Positions 53,201-60,885 of a stretch of DNA of 64,000 nucleotides are shown here, one piece after another. The notes below the pieces were generated by a model that saw only the letters and a program-made list of their open reading frames with translations, was not told the DNA's origin and did no database searches. This stretch comes from Ornithodoros turicata (Eukaryota; Arthropoda; Arachnida; Ixodida; Argasidae), in contig NC_088203.1 in the NCBI RefSeq assembly GCF_037126465.1, positions 53,667,581 through 53,731,580 on the forward strand. The letters run 5' to 3'. The translations under genes were made by a program, and so were the position numbers. How positions within the stretch are numbered: the stretch's first letter is position 1; each line of letters begins with the position of its first letter.

Positions 53201-56200
53201 ACACAACTGGATCAATATGTCGGCTTCTGCAAAGTGACAGCTAGCAATGTGTAAAAAAAAATAACTAAAATTGCAGAAGAAAGATATACAATCATGTAAA
53301 TTTTAATAAAAGTAATACAGCACATTGTAGCTAAGATGCACATGATTTCAAGTTGCATCCTTTTCTTTGTATAAGCTTATTTGCATTGCGTCCAATTTTC
53401 CACTGCAGACTTCCCCTTACGGTATGATACAGGTCAATATAGAAAGCGAGCAGACAATAATCAGTGCTGCTGTTTGCTGTAGCACTGAGATTTTATGCTA
53501 GAATGAGCATCTCTAGGTGTGCCTTGCTGTAGTATTCCACTGTGTTGTTTCTCAAGAAATAGCGCAATCTCTCAGTACAAAGGTGCGCAGTCAAACTGCA
53601 TAACCACACAGTGCAGAAATGCAGCCTGTGCAATAATTTTTCATAGCCTTATCATCTGTGTAAACGAAAATTAGTTGAAGCAGGCCACAAATACGGATGA
53701 TACAAACATGTAAGCCTCAAACGCCCAGTTGCTGAGTTGCTTGAATCATCGTCTGTATTTCTGGATGTCTGCAATCCAGTAAAGCATGGAAAACTGGGAA
53801 TAGTCTGAGAACTATTGCATGACTGGAAAATTACAAAAAATGTCAAGAAAGCGGTGAAGAGCTGCTGAAGTAAAAATTCCCTAAATAAGTTTACACAATT
53901 GTACAATGGCGATTATCTTTCTCATGGCATCACACAGGCCTCTTATGTCATTTCACAGTCAAAGTTGAGTGATCTGTGTAAGAGTGAAGTGATAACTGTA
54001 ACTGCATCGCTATGCAAATTCTTTTGTAAATTAAAAAAAAAGCCTGAATAAGGAGTGATTTCAAAGATCGTAGTGAATGATGCAGTCGTCTTCCTTCTGT
54101 CCACGTCTCTTTGCTGCGGAATGAATTCGTACCAACTACCCCGCCTTCATATGCTTGTTTAGTGCATGATGTGCTGTTGGCAGCCGTATTATAGCATGGC
54201 ATGAGCTGTGGGGAGTTTTTAGGCATTGGTGGTGGTGATGGTTTGGCATGTAATGGTACGATGATAATGCCAGTGAAATTGCTTACAATGCCAGTATGGA
54301 GTCGAGAGAGAAGTTTGTAAAGAATGAGCATGGAAAAATAGATAAGTCCCCAACCAGGTGTGTAGAAGTGTTTCCTGAATAATATATGCCTTTGAACAAA
54401 TAAGCTCAACACAATTATTGAACAAAATGGCAGCACAGGCTTGTTTGTGGCTGATGTTGCAGCTGTTGTTGTGTGTGTTTTCTTTGGTTCTTTCCTGTTT
54501 GCTCCATCCTTGAAACACCACTATTGAAACCGGTATAAGATATCCTCCTTTACGAGGTATTTGGTTCATTTTAACATCTGTATTTTGTAAACACAGTCTC
54601 AATAAACTACAAATTCTGAACGGCTCGGATGCAGTGTAATGGCATTAAAGTGTGGCCGTTTATTTTTGTAATTATTACGTCTGTGATGTCAAGTGCATCA
54701 TAGCAGATGACAAGTAAGGACAAATATATACATTAGGTATGTTCCCATTGTGTGAAATTTCATCAGAGCAAGAGACAGTCACAACGTAATGATGTATCTT
54801 TGTTGGCTGAACAGAACAATCAATTTAGTGCTTAATGATTTTTACAATAATCTTATATGCTGAAATGCAGAAATAAAGGAGATCAGAGGTAAGCACAGCA
54901 CCGCACTAACAGGGGGTCACGACACTGGCAACTTCCACGCTCACAAGCAGGGACGCCCTAGGTAACTGACGAAAACAGCGCTAAACAAACAAAGAAACAC
55001 ACACACACACATGACGAGGACGTAAACAAGGCAGCACCATGAGTACGTTTTTCGTAGGAGTCACACTCCAAAGAAACACAGCCAGCAAAGAGATGGTCTA
55101 ACGCGTTGCAGATTTGTGACACGTTGAAAGTACCACGTCAAGTTATGCGTATGGGAGTCACCTGCAGGATAAGGTCACCCTTGCATCAGTGTTCTTTCTG
55201 TTTACATAGCCTACAGTGATCAAGCACTTGTACACACGTTGCGAACGTGATATCAGGCTCGAAAGCGTATAAAAGACTCTGCTGGAATGCCCCATCAATC
55301 GAGAGGCTAACTTGATCGTTGCAGTTCACCACACAGGCCGCACAACAGACGATAAAAAAGCGATGGTCGATGCGGATGACGTTATTATACGCATCCACAA
55401 TCGACGACCGAACACCGACAAAAGCACAACGATCACCTGCGCGAGGATATCTACTGCTGCCTTTCAAATAACATGGCAAACGCTCTCTGTTTAGCGACCA
55501 TATCAAGAGCTTGTCATTCACAAATACAGAGGTAGGCATAACGCATAACCGACGATTACCGACACCCCGATCCGCAACCACCTGCAGCAGCGCCAGCGCC
55601 GCCTGAACTTTTCTTCCGTTAACATCATAATAAAAAAACAAACGGGAGCCTTCCTCTTCACAATCCTGTCGTCTGCTACGTTCTCCCTCCCCTCAACCAT
55701 CTCGTATCAATGTCAATAGCGCGCATGCGTTGCGGTCGCCCTTTGGTCAACCGCTCTTCAAAGCCGGAGAGATCACGTGATCGATTTAAACCCGACGTCA
55801 CTAAACCAATGGTTCAAGTCGGCTGGTGAATACGGACTTATGTGTCCTGGTGTGTTGTTTGTATTATGTATTGTAAAACGAAGACTTACGCCTGATTCTA
55901 TTTGATTGCAACCCGCTTACACCCGAATTATTGAAGCAAAATATAACCCGATATTTACTAACGAGCGAATTACTAAGCAGCGTTCATAATTACATGTACT
56001 GCTTTTAGCGTACCAAAATAGTCTTAACCAGTGTGGAGATATCTTTTGGGACTGTTCCCAGCTCTTAGGATGCATGTTGCCGCTCTCTTACTTTAATTAT
56101 GTAATGCACTGTTTTCAGAAACGATACTTGGCTGGTTACGGTGGGGCTGGCATTGATGCTGCAACGAGGGCCATCATGTCGAGGGTTTTACATCCAACAC

Positions 56201-57714
56201 TACAGCTGAAGTTCAATATGCATGGGAAGAAAGGCAACAAGGTTGCATTTAAAGGAACCAGCCTTTGTGGTGTTGTAGTTGGTATGCATTTCCTAAAGCT
56301 TATTTTGCAACAGTCAGCTTCCTCAAACTTGCATGCAGTACACTACCGGTGTGCATGATTGCAGCTGTCTACCAGCAGCTACTACACAGTTCAGAAGGTG
56401 GTAGGGTGTTCTGTTATGTTAACTAGATTTTTGAATTTTGCTAGTATTTAATTATTCGGTGCAATTTGGTTTGGTTCACTACTGTCCTCAAACTACTCAC
56501 TTTGTAAAACGAATATAAAACCTGAGACACGGAACAGAAAAAGACAACACCACGTTCCGTGTCTCAGGTTGTATAGTCGTTTACAATATACCAGCTCACC
56601 TGCACCCTTGCACTTCTACTACACACTTTGTATTCGCTTCTACTGCATAACTACTATTCCACTAAATTTCATGACTATTAAAGGAGCTCAGGAAGCACTT
56701 TAAACACTATCATTTTTTTTAGCCAAGCCGTTCGTAAGCTTATTAAAACGCAACATGCGAAGTAATTCTATCAACAGGTGCACAAATATCGCAGAATTCG
56801 ATTATGAAAATCGCGACCCTGCGCAACGGTGGCAATGCCCGGAACGAGTTGTCGAGCTGCTCGCGTCATGTTATGTTCTTAATCGCGGCATGTCAGCTTG
56901 ATTGATTGATCAATCAAGATTATACGTATATCATCTTGCGAAGCAGCATTTCTCCTGGTTTTCCTTGTTTCCAGAACATGAATTTCGAGAAGGGGGGGTT
57001 TCACGACCAGGAATATCGAGATCCTCTCTTATTCATTGCTTGACAGGGAGAAAGCAGGCGGAAAGAAAACGGAAAGAAAGAAAAAAAAAACCAGTCAGCA
57101 CTGACCCGGATAGAAGCGCGGTCACCGCTTTCAGCTTTTATTACGTCACCAATGACGTTTTTTCATTCTCCTCCTCGTTTGACCTGGAGGATCGAGTCGA
57201 TTGGGAGCACGCGCGGCGATGTTAAAGTGTCTTTTTTTCTGCAAAAAACATCGCCTACAGAGAAAATTTTCGTGTTAATCATCAAGTTAAGTTACCTGCT
57301 TCCAGAACGCATTCGGAACAGAACATTTTTTAGATGGCTTTCAGAGCTCCTTTAAGAGAGGGGACCCCAGACATATTGTGCTCGAACATGCGAGATCTGT
57401 TTCAAATTGTGGTCGATTGTTCTCAGGGAAACCTGTACAATTTCAAGAATTTTTGGAGTTTTTGTTTGTTTGTGAAGTGATGCCTGAGATGTGATATGCA
57501 ACATCCTATTAAAGAAACTAATCATGTTCATCGTTTATCCCAATGTCCAGGTGCAATCATGCAGAGGGCACCAGGTGCAGAAATATTGACCGTGCACAAG
57601 ACAGTGGGGCGGTTCCTGGCCGGTGCAGCGGACAGGGACGGCGGGCCGCGAAGGCGAAAGAGCGTACTTGGAGTCACGGACGAAAATGCGCCGTATGATC
57701 ATATCACCCTGTAA
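38266..57714 (+). CDS. DUF4806-type multi-exon gene, exon 1 interrupted by a MULE
   Basis: Eight coding exons are supported by splice sites and matching phases: 38266-38463 plus 44094-44097 (exon 1 split by the MULE), 44469-44747, 45026-45157, 46204-46275, 46366-46416, 47851-48098, 56119-56281, 57551-57714. Exon 1 has the N-terminal domain often found with DUF4806 (MAKFAVVEFPDKKRVAIVPV, WPP, GWQIC). Exon 2 starts TYEQAVRRQERS. Exons 3-5 are linkers. Exons 6-8 encode DUF4806 (KIPLRTMEDFNDVEHLL; YLAGYGGAGIDAATRAIMSR; GRFLAGAADRDGG). Function of the family is unknown to me; a nuclear, DNA-associated role is only a guess. The MULE insertion and an in-frame TAA at 44720-44722 in exon 2 suggest a null allele or a pseudogene. 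Confidence 0.7.
38455..38463. repeat. 9-bp target-site duplication of the MULE (left)
   Basis: ttgagcaaa immediately before the terminal repeat gagcaatgctatatgcac. Identical to 44085-44093. It lies inside exon 1 of the DUF4806-type gene. Confidence 0.9.
38464..38941 (+). repeat. MULE left terminal inverted repeat, carrying a copy of the N-terminal exon
   Basis: On the + strand it keeps ATG at 38645-38647 (MEIKLGAK), then a roughly 45-base extra segment, FDNFNNAFRSFKVVTH, a stop at 'cgatgttaag', and a CKHGG-type Cys/His stretch to a CAAAG|GTACAT donor. It mirrors exon 1 of the transposase in the right repeat. Because of the extra segment, the stop and the frame changes it cannot code for the complete domain. 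Confidence 0.8.
39391..39474 (-). mobile_element. tRNA-derived SINE-like unit (- strand)
   Basis: The complement reads gcggtgtagtggtgcatatc (A-box-like), then ggtgcaggttcgagccccat (B-box-like). Such a pol III promoter layout fits a tRNA-related SINE head. It lies in the 3' untranslated part of the MULE gene. No cloverleaf was tested. Confidence 0.5.
39515..39600 (+). mobile_element. tRNA-derived SINE-like unit (+ strand)
   Basis: ccctgaccagaaattggagg and ggtgcagcttcgggccctgt parallel the unit at 39391-39474 in inverted orientation, about 40 bases apart. The B-box is degenerate. Together they form an imperfect palindrome. Confidence 0.45.
39668..43903 (-). pseudogene. MULE transposase gene, six predicted exons with C-terminal PHD finger
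   Basis: Exons (- strand): 43903-43657, 42746-42514, 42402-40522, 40191-39997, 39916-39808, 39740-39668. Every junction has GT/AG and compatible phase. With one missing base restored in exon 1 the total is 913 codons including the stop. Domains: ZSWIM/FAR1-like N-terminus (FDDFDKAFRRFQVATHTLFV; CKHGGCHRTTGTGIRPNQ; KKDCPAQVVIAA; LQHNH), MULE core (LLLDATYRTNKLRMPLFVFL; VIVDKDF; QLCQFHVMKAFR), SWIM finger (CSCTMFSKMGLLCRHFLAVC), AT-hook (KSRGRPKKRP), a Lys-rich exon (VKLQKLKKRRIFTEDAWVLL), and a PHD finger split over two exons (LWLCRDCN; MICCDHCLEWFHW; WFCVSC). Exon 1 lost its ATG (ATT at 43903) and carries the one-base deletion, so this copy is probably inactive. Confidence 0.75.
40522..42402 (-). 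CDS. MULE exon 3: transposase core, SWIM zinc finger, AT-hook
   Basis: 1881 bases without a stop. The catalytic Asp of DATYRTN lies near codon 60 and the second in VIVDKDF near codon 125. CQFH is the C-x2-H motif of MULE transposases. SWIM is C-S-C ... C-R-H. The C-terminal third is polar with RGRPKK. Without splicing the frame would end at 40499, but an AAAT|GTAAGC donor lies just before that stop and leads in phase 1 to the Lys-rich exon and PHD finger. Confidence 0.85.
43650..44084 (-). repeat. MULE right terminal inverted repeat, containing transposase exon 1
   Basis: Inverted match of 38464-38941. On the - strand it encodes IEIRLGAKFDSFDDFDKAFR and, after a one-base deletion near 43772, KLKRKLQFANSAFTCKHGG. 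The exon ends at CAAAG|GTTCGT (43657/43656). Confidence 0.85.
44085..44093. repeat. 9-bp target-site duplication of the MULE (right)
   Basis: ttgagcaaa; followed by tgtg and the GTAGGC donor of host exon 1. Confidence 0.9.
44469..44747 (+). CDS. DUF4806-type gene exon 2, with in-frame stop
   Basis: Acceptor TTTTGCGTAG|ACACTT, donor AGCCCA|GTAAGC. The length of 279 bases is divisible by three and enters and leaves in phase 1, as do the neighbouring exons. It encodes TYEQAVRRQERSLF, an acidic stretch (SEHDTDSEDVF) and a Pro/Lys linker. TAA at 44720-44722 is in frame, nine codons before the donor. Either the gene is dead or an earlier, weaker donor is used. Confidence 0.6.
45026..45157 (+). CDS. 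DUF4806-type gene exon 3 (linker)
   Basis: Acceptor ATTACACAG, donor GAGATTG|GTAAGT; phase 1 in and out; 132 bases. Encodes a Pro/Ser-rich, basic linker (KPVPPKRKLADLMSSP), likely disordered and nuclear-localising (inference). Confidence 0.65.
45158..46203. other. Intron with G-run and unknown open frame
   Basis: A pure G-run lies at about 45214-45231. The + frame at 45400-45711 (ATKYAAIFLRKTDRELAQDS...) looks protein-like but matches nothing I know; possibly a retroelement remnant. Confidence 0.4.
46204..46275 (+). CDS. DUF4806-type gene exon 4 (linker)
   Basis: GTACTTCAG acceptor and ACAACAG|GTATGC donor; 72 bases, phase 1 in and out; acidic peptide (SDPLQDVSSDEDRIFERYSE). Confidence 0.55.
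46366..46416 (+). CDS. DUF4806-type gene exon 5 (linker)
   Basis: CAGTTTCAG acceptor and TGACCG|GTAAGT donor; 51 bases, phase 1 in and out; peptide PEGTQNETQTSPMQLT. Confidence 0.6.
46694..47665 (+). mobile_element. pogo/Tigger-type element with TA target site
   Basis: TA-flanked (46692-46693, 47666-47667). Left end cagtaatatctcattaactc; the right end is the complement of cagtaaaatctcattaactc. About 25-bp terminal repeats. The 972-bp element keeps only the start of a transposase (next entry), so it is an internally deleted copy in the host gene's intron. Confidence 0.88.
47133..47372 (+). pseudogene. pogo transposase N-terminal fragment (CENP-B/psq helix-turn-helix)
   Basis: TLRQRRLKTLALAKKHELIA, AVEAGAKSKGEIAADFRIPK and STLSTILAKK form the CENP-B N-terminal DNA-binding fold of pogo/Tigger transposases. 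The DDE part is deleted. The frame ends by chance after about 79 residues. Confidence 0.8.
47851..48098 (+). CDS. DUF4806-type gene exon 6 (start of DUF4806)
   Basis: TTTCTAG acceptor, phase 1 in, GCACTG|GTGAGG donor, phase 0 out. Helical segment (HIIRHLAEAKQNTKEVFSTL, LDIFHRLSQLV), then IPLRTMEDFNDVEHLLGEK, the conserved DUF4806 opening (LPLxtxeelxxxExxL). Confidence 0.7.
48099..48420. other. Intron sequence with dispersed repeat
   Basis: 48180-48300 contains taaccttttagggttatatc and caacccgatatttcccag, resembling 55880-55970 and 15185-15290. The repeat seems to have been split by the 7.4-kb element. Confidence 0.4.
50440..50820. repeat. Three copies of a 120-130 bp unit, one inverted
   Basis: Words such as tgttcagtgtggatatagac, gctgtcatatggccac and tttatccatgtgctc occur twice in + orientation (50640-50700 and 50750-50820) and once inverted (50440-50575). 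Looks like a small complex satellite or a subterminal array. Confidence 0.65.
51050..51185. mobile_element. Palindromic PLE-like pseudo-LTR fragment
   Basis: Arms 51050-51084 (gaacaggatcaacgtggctc...) and 51152-51185 are complementary with few changes. The loop carries a hammerhead-like core (next entry). PLEs are known for pseudo-LTRs with hammerhead motifs and inverted ends. Confidence 0.65.
51100..51138 (+). ncRNA. Hammerhead-ribozyme-like core
   Basis: ccc-CTGAAGA-a, stem II ggagcc(ggttc)ggctcc, GAAA, CGTC, then ggg. It fits CUGANGA...GAAA with a 6-bp stem II. Stem I would be CCC/GGG around the GUC cleavage site and stem III is reduced to almost nothing, as in the minimal hammerheads known from PLEs. 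Structure is inferred by eye. Confidence 0.6.
52231..52883. mobile_element. hAT-type non-autonomous element rich in ATCCGC repeats, 8-bp TSD
   Basis: Ends tagagccctgc / gcagggctcta (perfect 11 bp) flanked by gaccgaag at 52223-52230 and 52884-52891. Both halves are arrays of ccgcatccgatccg-type words. In between, a - strand piece (LLVVMTESFRDSMEASEIIP) resembles the hAT transposase region around 'xLPxxxVexxxFrxxxxxxxP'. Probably an internally deleted hAT. Confidence 0.85.
52892..55838. other. Interior of the 7.4-kb element, no recognised gene
   Basis: Open frames at 53948-54602 and 55186-55700 (- strand) have no domain I can name. aacacacacacacacatgac (54990-55010) and gcgctaaacaaac resemble words of dispersed hairpin repeats. 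Confidence 0.4.
56119..56281 (+). CDS. DUF4806-type gene exon 7 (DUF4806 core)
   Basis: TGTTTTCAG acceptor (phase 0), GTAGTTG|GTATGC donor (phase 1). Encodes KRYLAGYGGAGIDAATRA, IMSRVLHPTLQLKFNMHGKK and FKGTSLCGVVV, the GG...L...NxxGkkxxxxF pattern of DUF4806. Confidence 0.75.
56519..56570. repeat. Perfect 17-bp inverted repeat
   Basis: aacctgagacacggaac (56519-56535) and its complement (56554-56570). Weaker complementarity extends outward (tgtaaaacga / tcgtttaca). A snapback in the last intron. Confidence 0.85.
57551..57714 (+). CDS. DUF4806-type gene exon 8 (last exon)
   Basis: AATGTCCAG acceptor, phase 1 entry. Encodes IMQRAPGAEILTVHKTVGRF, LAGAADRDGGPRRRKS and a stop TAA at 57712-57714. 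The helix-W/F-L-xx-A-xxR end is typical of DUF4806 C-termini. Confidence 0.7.
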
Positions 57715-57717
57715 TCA

Positions 57718-57831
57718 AATAAAATGTTCATTGTACAACAGTTTTGTAGATCTGAAATTTTTGAGAAGGATCGGGGTTGCAGGTGTGACGTCTGCGAATA
57801 GCAAGAAATTAAATAAAAAGTAACAAATAAA
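57718..57831 (+). terminator. Poly(A) signal cluster
   Basis: AATAAA at 57718-57723, only four bases past the stop, and again at 57812-57817 and 57826-57831. The latter two are the more plausible signals for the DUF4806-type gene. Confidence 0.55.
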
Positions 57832-57844
57832 GCAAAAATTACAT

Positions 57845-58010
57845 AATGGCAATACTGGCTAGCCATAACGGGGGTCTGCATGGCAATATTGGCATGCCAA
57901 TATTGGTCCCCAATATTGGACCAGTATTGGGCCGGTTTGCATTTACAAAATTGGGCCGATATTGGCGATCTTGGCTCCCAATATTGGTCCAATCTTGGCG
58001 TGCTGCTTTC
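57845..58010. repeat. CCAATATTGG-type minisatellite
   Basis: Repeats of ggcaatattggcatgccaat, tggtccccaatattggacca and tggctcccaatattggtcca. Same core as 32965-33215. Confidence 0.8.
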
Positions 58011-58019
58011 CATGCACAT

Positions 58020-58884
58020 TCGAGGCCAATGTCAGCCATCCACCCCTGAGTGAAAGTGCCCATTTCCGGTTTCCATTTCCTTTTGACACTGCTCACACTG
58101 TTTTGACCGAACGTGTACACCACTACTCATTCATTTATGAAATTTGTTTGCCGTGGGTCCTTACAGAGTGTAATTAGGGTAATGACAGCGAACTTCTGGC
58201 TTAAAATGGAAATAAATGGGGTATCATTATAGCTGTAAAAGTTCATGCTAAGGACAGAAGAACAGAAAGAAACAGTGCTTAAAAAAATTCATTCAGTTTT
58301 CAGCACTCCTGTAAGCTGTGCATTGCAGTTTCTCAAATTCATTACAATGTTACAAGACTCCATACAGGGCCGCTTGCGCACACAATGAAAGGAGTGAGTC
58401 ACACAGCTTACTAATAATGTTACTGCGTGTGGAGCTGAAATAAAAAATGTGAAGCAATAGCTTACCAGTAGTGACATATTTTACTATGACAATGGATCGC
58501 CCTTTAACGTGCATATTAATACGTATCAATATGAACATATCCCACTTGACTGCTGCGTTTAACTTTTAGCTCATGCAAAGCGATTTTTGATGAGAAAATG
58601 ACCCATGGTTCCTGTACAAGCTGTGTCTAGTCAGACACTCTCAGTGTGATGTCTATTCAGAAAGTCTATCTTTAAACTTTGTGTTCATGCCTGAATAGTC
58701 AGGAATAAATTAATATATTCAAAATGTATGCCAGCATTTTACTTCCACCATGCAGACGCATGGTTGTGGGTCCTCTGGTGGATGCACGCATAATGGTAGC
58801 CTGCTATGCAACACAGCTTCCTCTGATGGCTCAGGACTGTACCCATCCTTGCAGTTGAAGCACAGATCACCATCGGACCATGCA
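58020..58884. other. Noncoding spacer
   Basis: No supported gene; open frames are short and without motifs. Confidence 0.4.
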
Positions 58885-59075
58885 TCTAAAGGGTGTAATT
58901 TCTTGCACCCCACTGCTTTTACACCAGGACTGGTGTAAATTATCAAACCCCAACTTTACGCCACAAGGGGTGTAAGAAATATTTCAATTTACACCCTTCT
59001 AAAGGGTGTAGGTTCTTACACCCTACTGACTTTACACCGAATTTGGTGTGAGTTATCAAACTCAAACTTTACACT
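58885..59075. repeat. Tandem pair of a 110-bp unit (gggtgta...ttacacc)
   Basis: taaagggtgtaatttcttgc accccactgcttttacacca and ctaaagggtgtaggttctta caccctactgactttacacc, each followed by tggtgt(a/g)a(a/g)ttatcaaac and ctttacac.. Similar words occur at 32700-32850. Confidence 0.8.
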
Positions 59076-59079
59076 CAAA

Positions 59080-59147
59080 AAGGACAACGCTATTAAAGTG
59101 ACCTAGACTACTATAGTGGTCTAGGTCACTTTAATAGCGTTGTCCTT
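59080..59147. repeat. Perfect 29-bp inverted repeat, 10-base loop
   Basis: aaggacaacgctattaaagt... (59080-59108) and its exact complement (59119-59147). It directly follows the tandem pair and could be its terminus or a separate snapback insertion. Confidence 0.9.
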
Positions 59148-59395
59148 ATGAGGACTGTTGCAGTCTTCATGTTGCAGCAATCTTGTAAGTACGTTTTCTA
59201 GCAACGTTGCTAGAATGTGGTCTGAATGTGATATTAGCAACGTTTAGGCAACGACTGATGAAAACATTGGGGCAACGTTTCGGCAACATAGTTACCAGGC
59301 CTTTTGCAGAAACACTACAGGAAATGGCGAAAAGGTTAAGTGCAATGCACAAGCCTGTGCCTGAGATATTTGATTGTGAAGAGACAGAAGCCAGA

Positions 59396-59446
59396 TGATG
59401 ATGATGATTTAGGTTTTCCTGGCGCATAAGCGACGTAGGCCATAAT
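59396..59446 (-). mobile_element. 51-bp LINE 3'-tail micro-insertion with 13-bp TSD
   Basis: Insert with GATGATGATGATT and ctggcgcataagcgacgtag between identical gacagaagccaga at 59383-59395 and 59447-59459. Same consensus as the LINE 3' end at 19178. Confidence 0.9.
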
Positions 59447-59459
59447 GACAGAAGCCAGA

Positions 59460-60820
59460 GATACGGCGAGCAATTTGGTTCCAAAATAGGTACGCCAGTG
59501 GGATATACCTATAAACGAAGTTATAGAAATCCCCATTGCAAAATTAACTACTGTAAATAAATGCTATACCTGACAAGAAACCGAACAATCGCGCGCCGGA
59601 AATTGTCCTCTAACCTATACATCAAAATGCAAACACCGATCTTGAACCAACTACAAGGTGTGGCGAGGTGTTCGGAAACGTTTCGCAACACCGTTGAAAG
59701 TCGTATGCGTGTCTAATAATAACTACAGGCTTTAATTTCTAGACCCAACATCCCCCAGACAGAACATTTTGTCCCATAATATTCCCAAATCGATCATCCA
59801 TGTCCACAACCAGGGCAGATGTCCCAGGGAAGTCCCATACGGGTGTGAATATTCCCCCCTTCAAAGGCCGTGTTCAAGCTGTCCGGCGATGATCCGTCCA
59901 GGACTGGAAACGGATGCACCTGCGCGTCGCCTGTCGCAATGGTCGTTGCACGTTGCACTGCGAAGTGCAATCATTGTGCTATTGAAACGATGGGGCAGGG
60001 CGTCATCTGCGTGCAGTTTCGGAATTGAAATTGTAGCGGTAGAAGGCTCGATTCAGTTTTTTTGCGTTCTTTAATTTATTTTGCAAAATAGGCCATGCTG
60101 CAATACGAATAGATATTATTACTATTTATCTGCGCACACGTTTCGCATTTGCAAATATCGTGAGTACGAAACTTGTGTTTTCAATGTTCCACTAAATCCA
60201 GACTAAACGCCCGTGCGGTTTGAATGGATTTGAGGTGCGCTGATGGTGAAGATGGTCTCTGCGTATGCCGTGGAAATGTGAATTGGACGACCTGCTTTTG
60301 GGTGTAATTGAACCGATGTATTCCGGAATCTGCTTTTCAGTCTTACAATTCAGGTGAGTCGTTTTCCGCTGGATCCATGTGCTGTTTCACTGATTTCATG
60401 CCACACAAGCGACTCTCCCTTGTCAGGTCATGTCTCTGTAGTGTGAAGCTTCAACCACATAGAAAAGAACATACTTCAAAGCTGCTAAAGTAAGATCAGT
60501 TTGGTGTAATGCTTTATAGTCACGTAAGGTAATGTAGTAACGTATGTAATGCAGTATAGTGCTAAATATGTAGTCACGTTTATTCTTAACGCCTGGTTTA
60601 GTGGCCTGCCTTACACCATCAGTTGCTGTTTTTAATGTCAGTTATGTCGACCTTCATGCTAGTGCGCATCTTTTATTTGCTTCGATTTTCCTTGGATTTC
60701 CTCTATAGGAAGATCATACTGCACGGCTAATGAGGCGCATGTTTCAAGAATGATTTTAGTGCTCATTTCAAGCAGCGTCTCCTCACTCTTCACGCCAACA
60801 GGCACACATGGAAAGGAGAT
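59460..60820. other. Noncoding spacer
   Basis: No supported gene or complete element. Confidence 0.4.
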
Positions 60821-60833
60821 ATGATGATGATGA

Positions 60834-60872
60834 TGATTCTGGTTTTCTTGGCGCATAGGCAACGAAGGCCCG
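60834..60872 (-). mobile_element. 39-bp LINE 3'-tail micro-insertion with 13-bp TSD
   Basis: Insert with GATGATGATGATTCTGG and ttggcgcataggcaacgaag between ggaaaggagatat (60821-60833) and ggaaagcagatat (60873-60885), one mismatch. The shortest copy in the window. Confidence 0.85.
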
Positions 60873-60885
60873 GAAAGCAGATATC

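Larger units (their letters stand above)
48424..55838. mobile_element. 7.4-kb TIR element in the host intron, TAT target duplication
   Basis: Left end agtccgtattcaccaactta and inner gtgacgtcgggtttaaat; the right end is their complement (ending ...tacggact at 55838). About 66-bp terminal repeats with few mismatches. TAT is present on both flanks (48421-48423, 55839-55841). A 3-bp duplication would fit PIF/Harbinger- or CACTA-type families, but no transposase was recognised inside, so the superfamily is open. Nested insertions: repeats 50440-50820, hairpin 51050-51185, hAT-type 52231-52883. Confidence 0.65.

Noticed and set aside
54219..55700. Open frames on the - strand inside the 7.4-kb element as its transposase
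   Set aside because: No DDE, Myb or other transposase motif could be seen in any of them.
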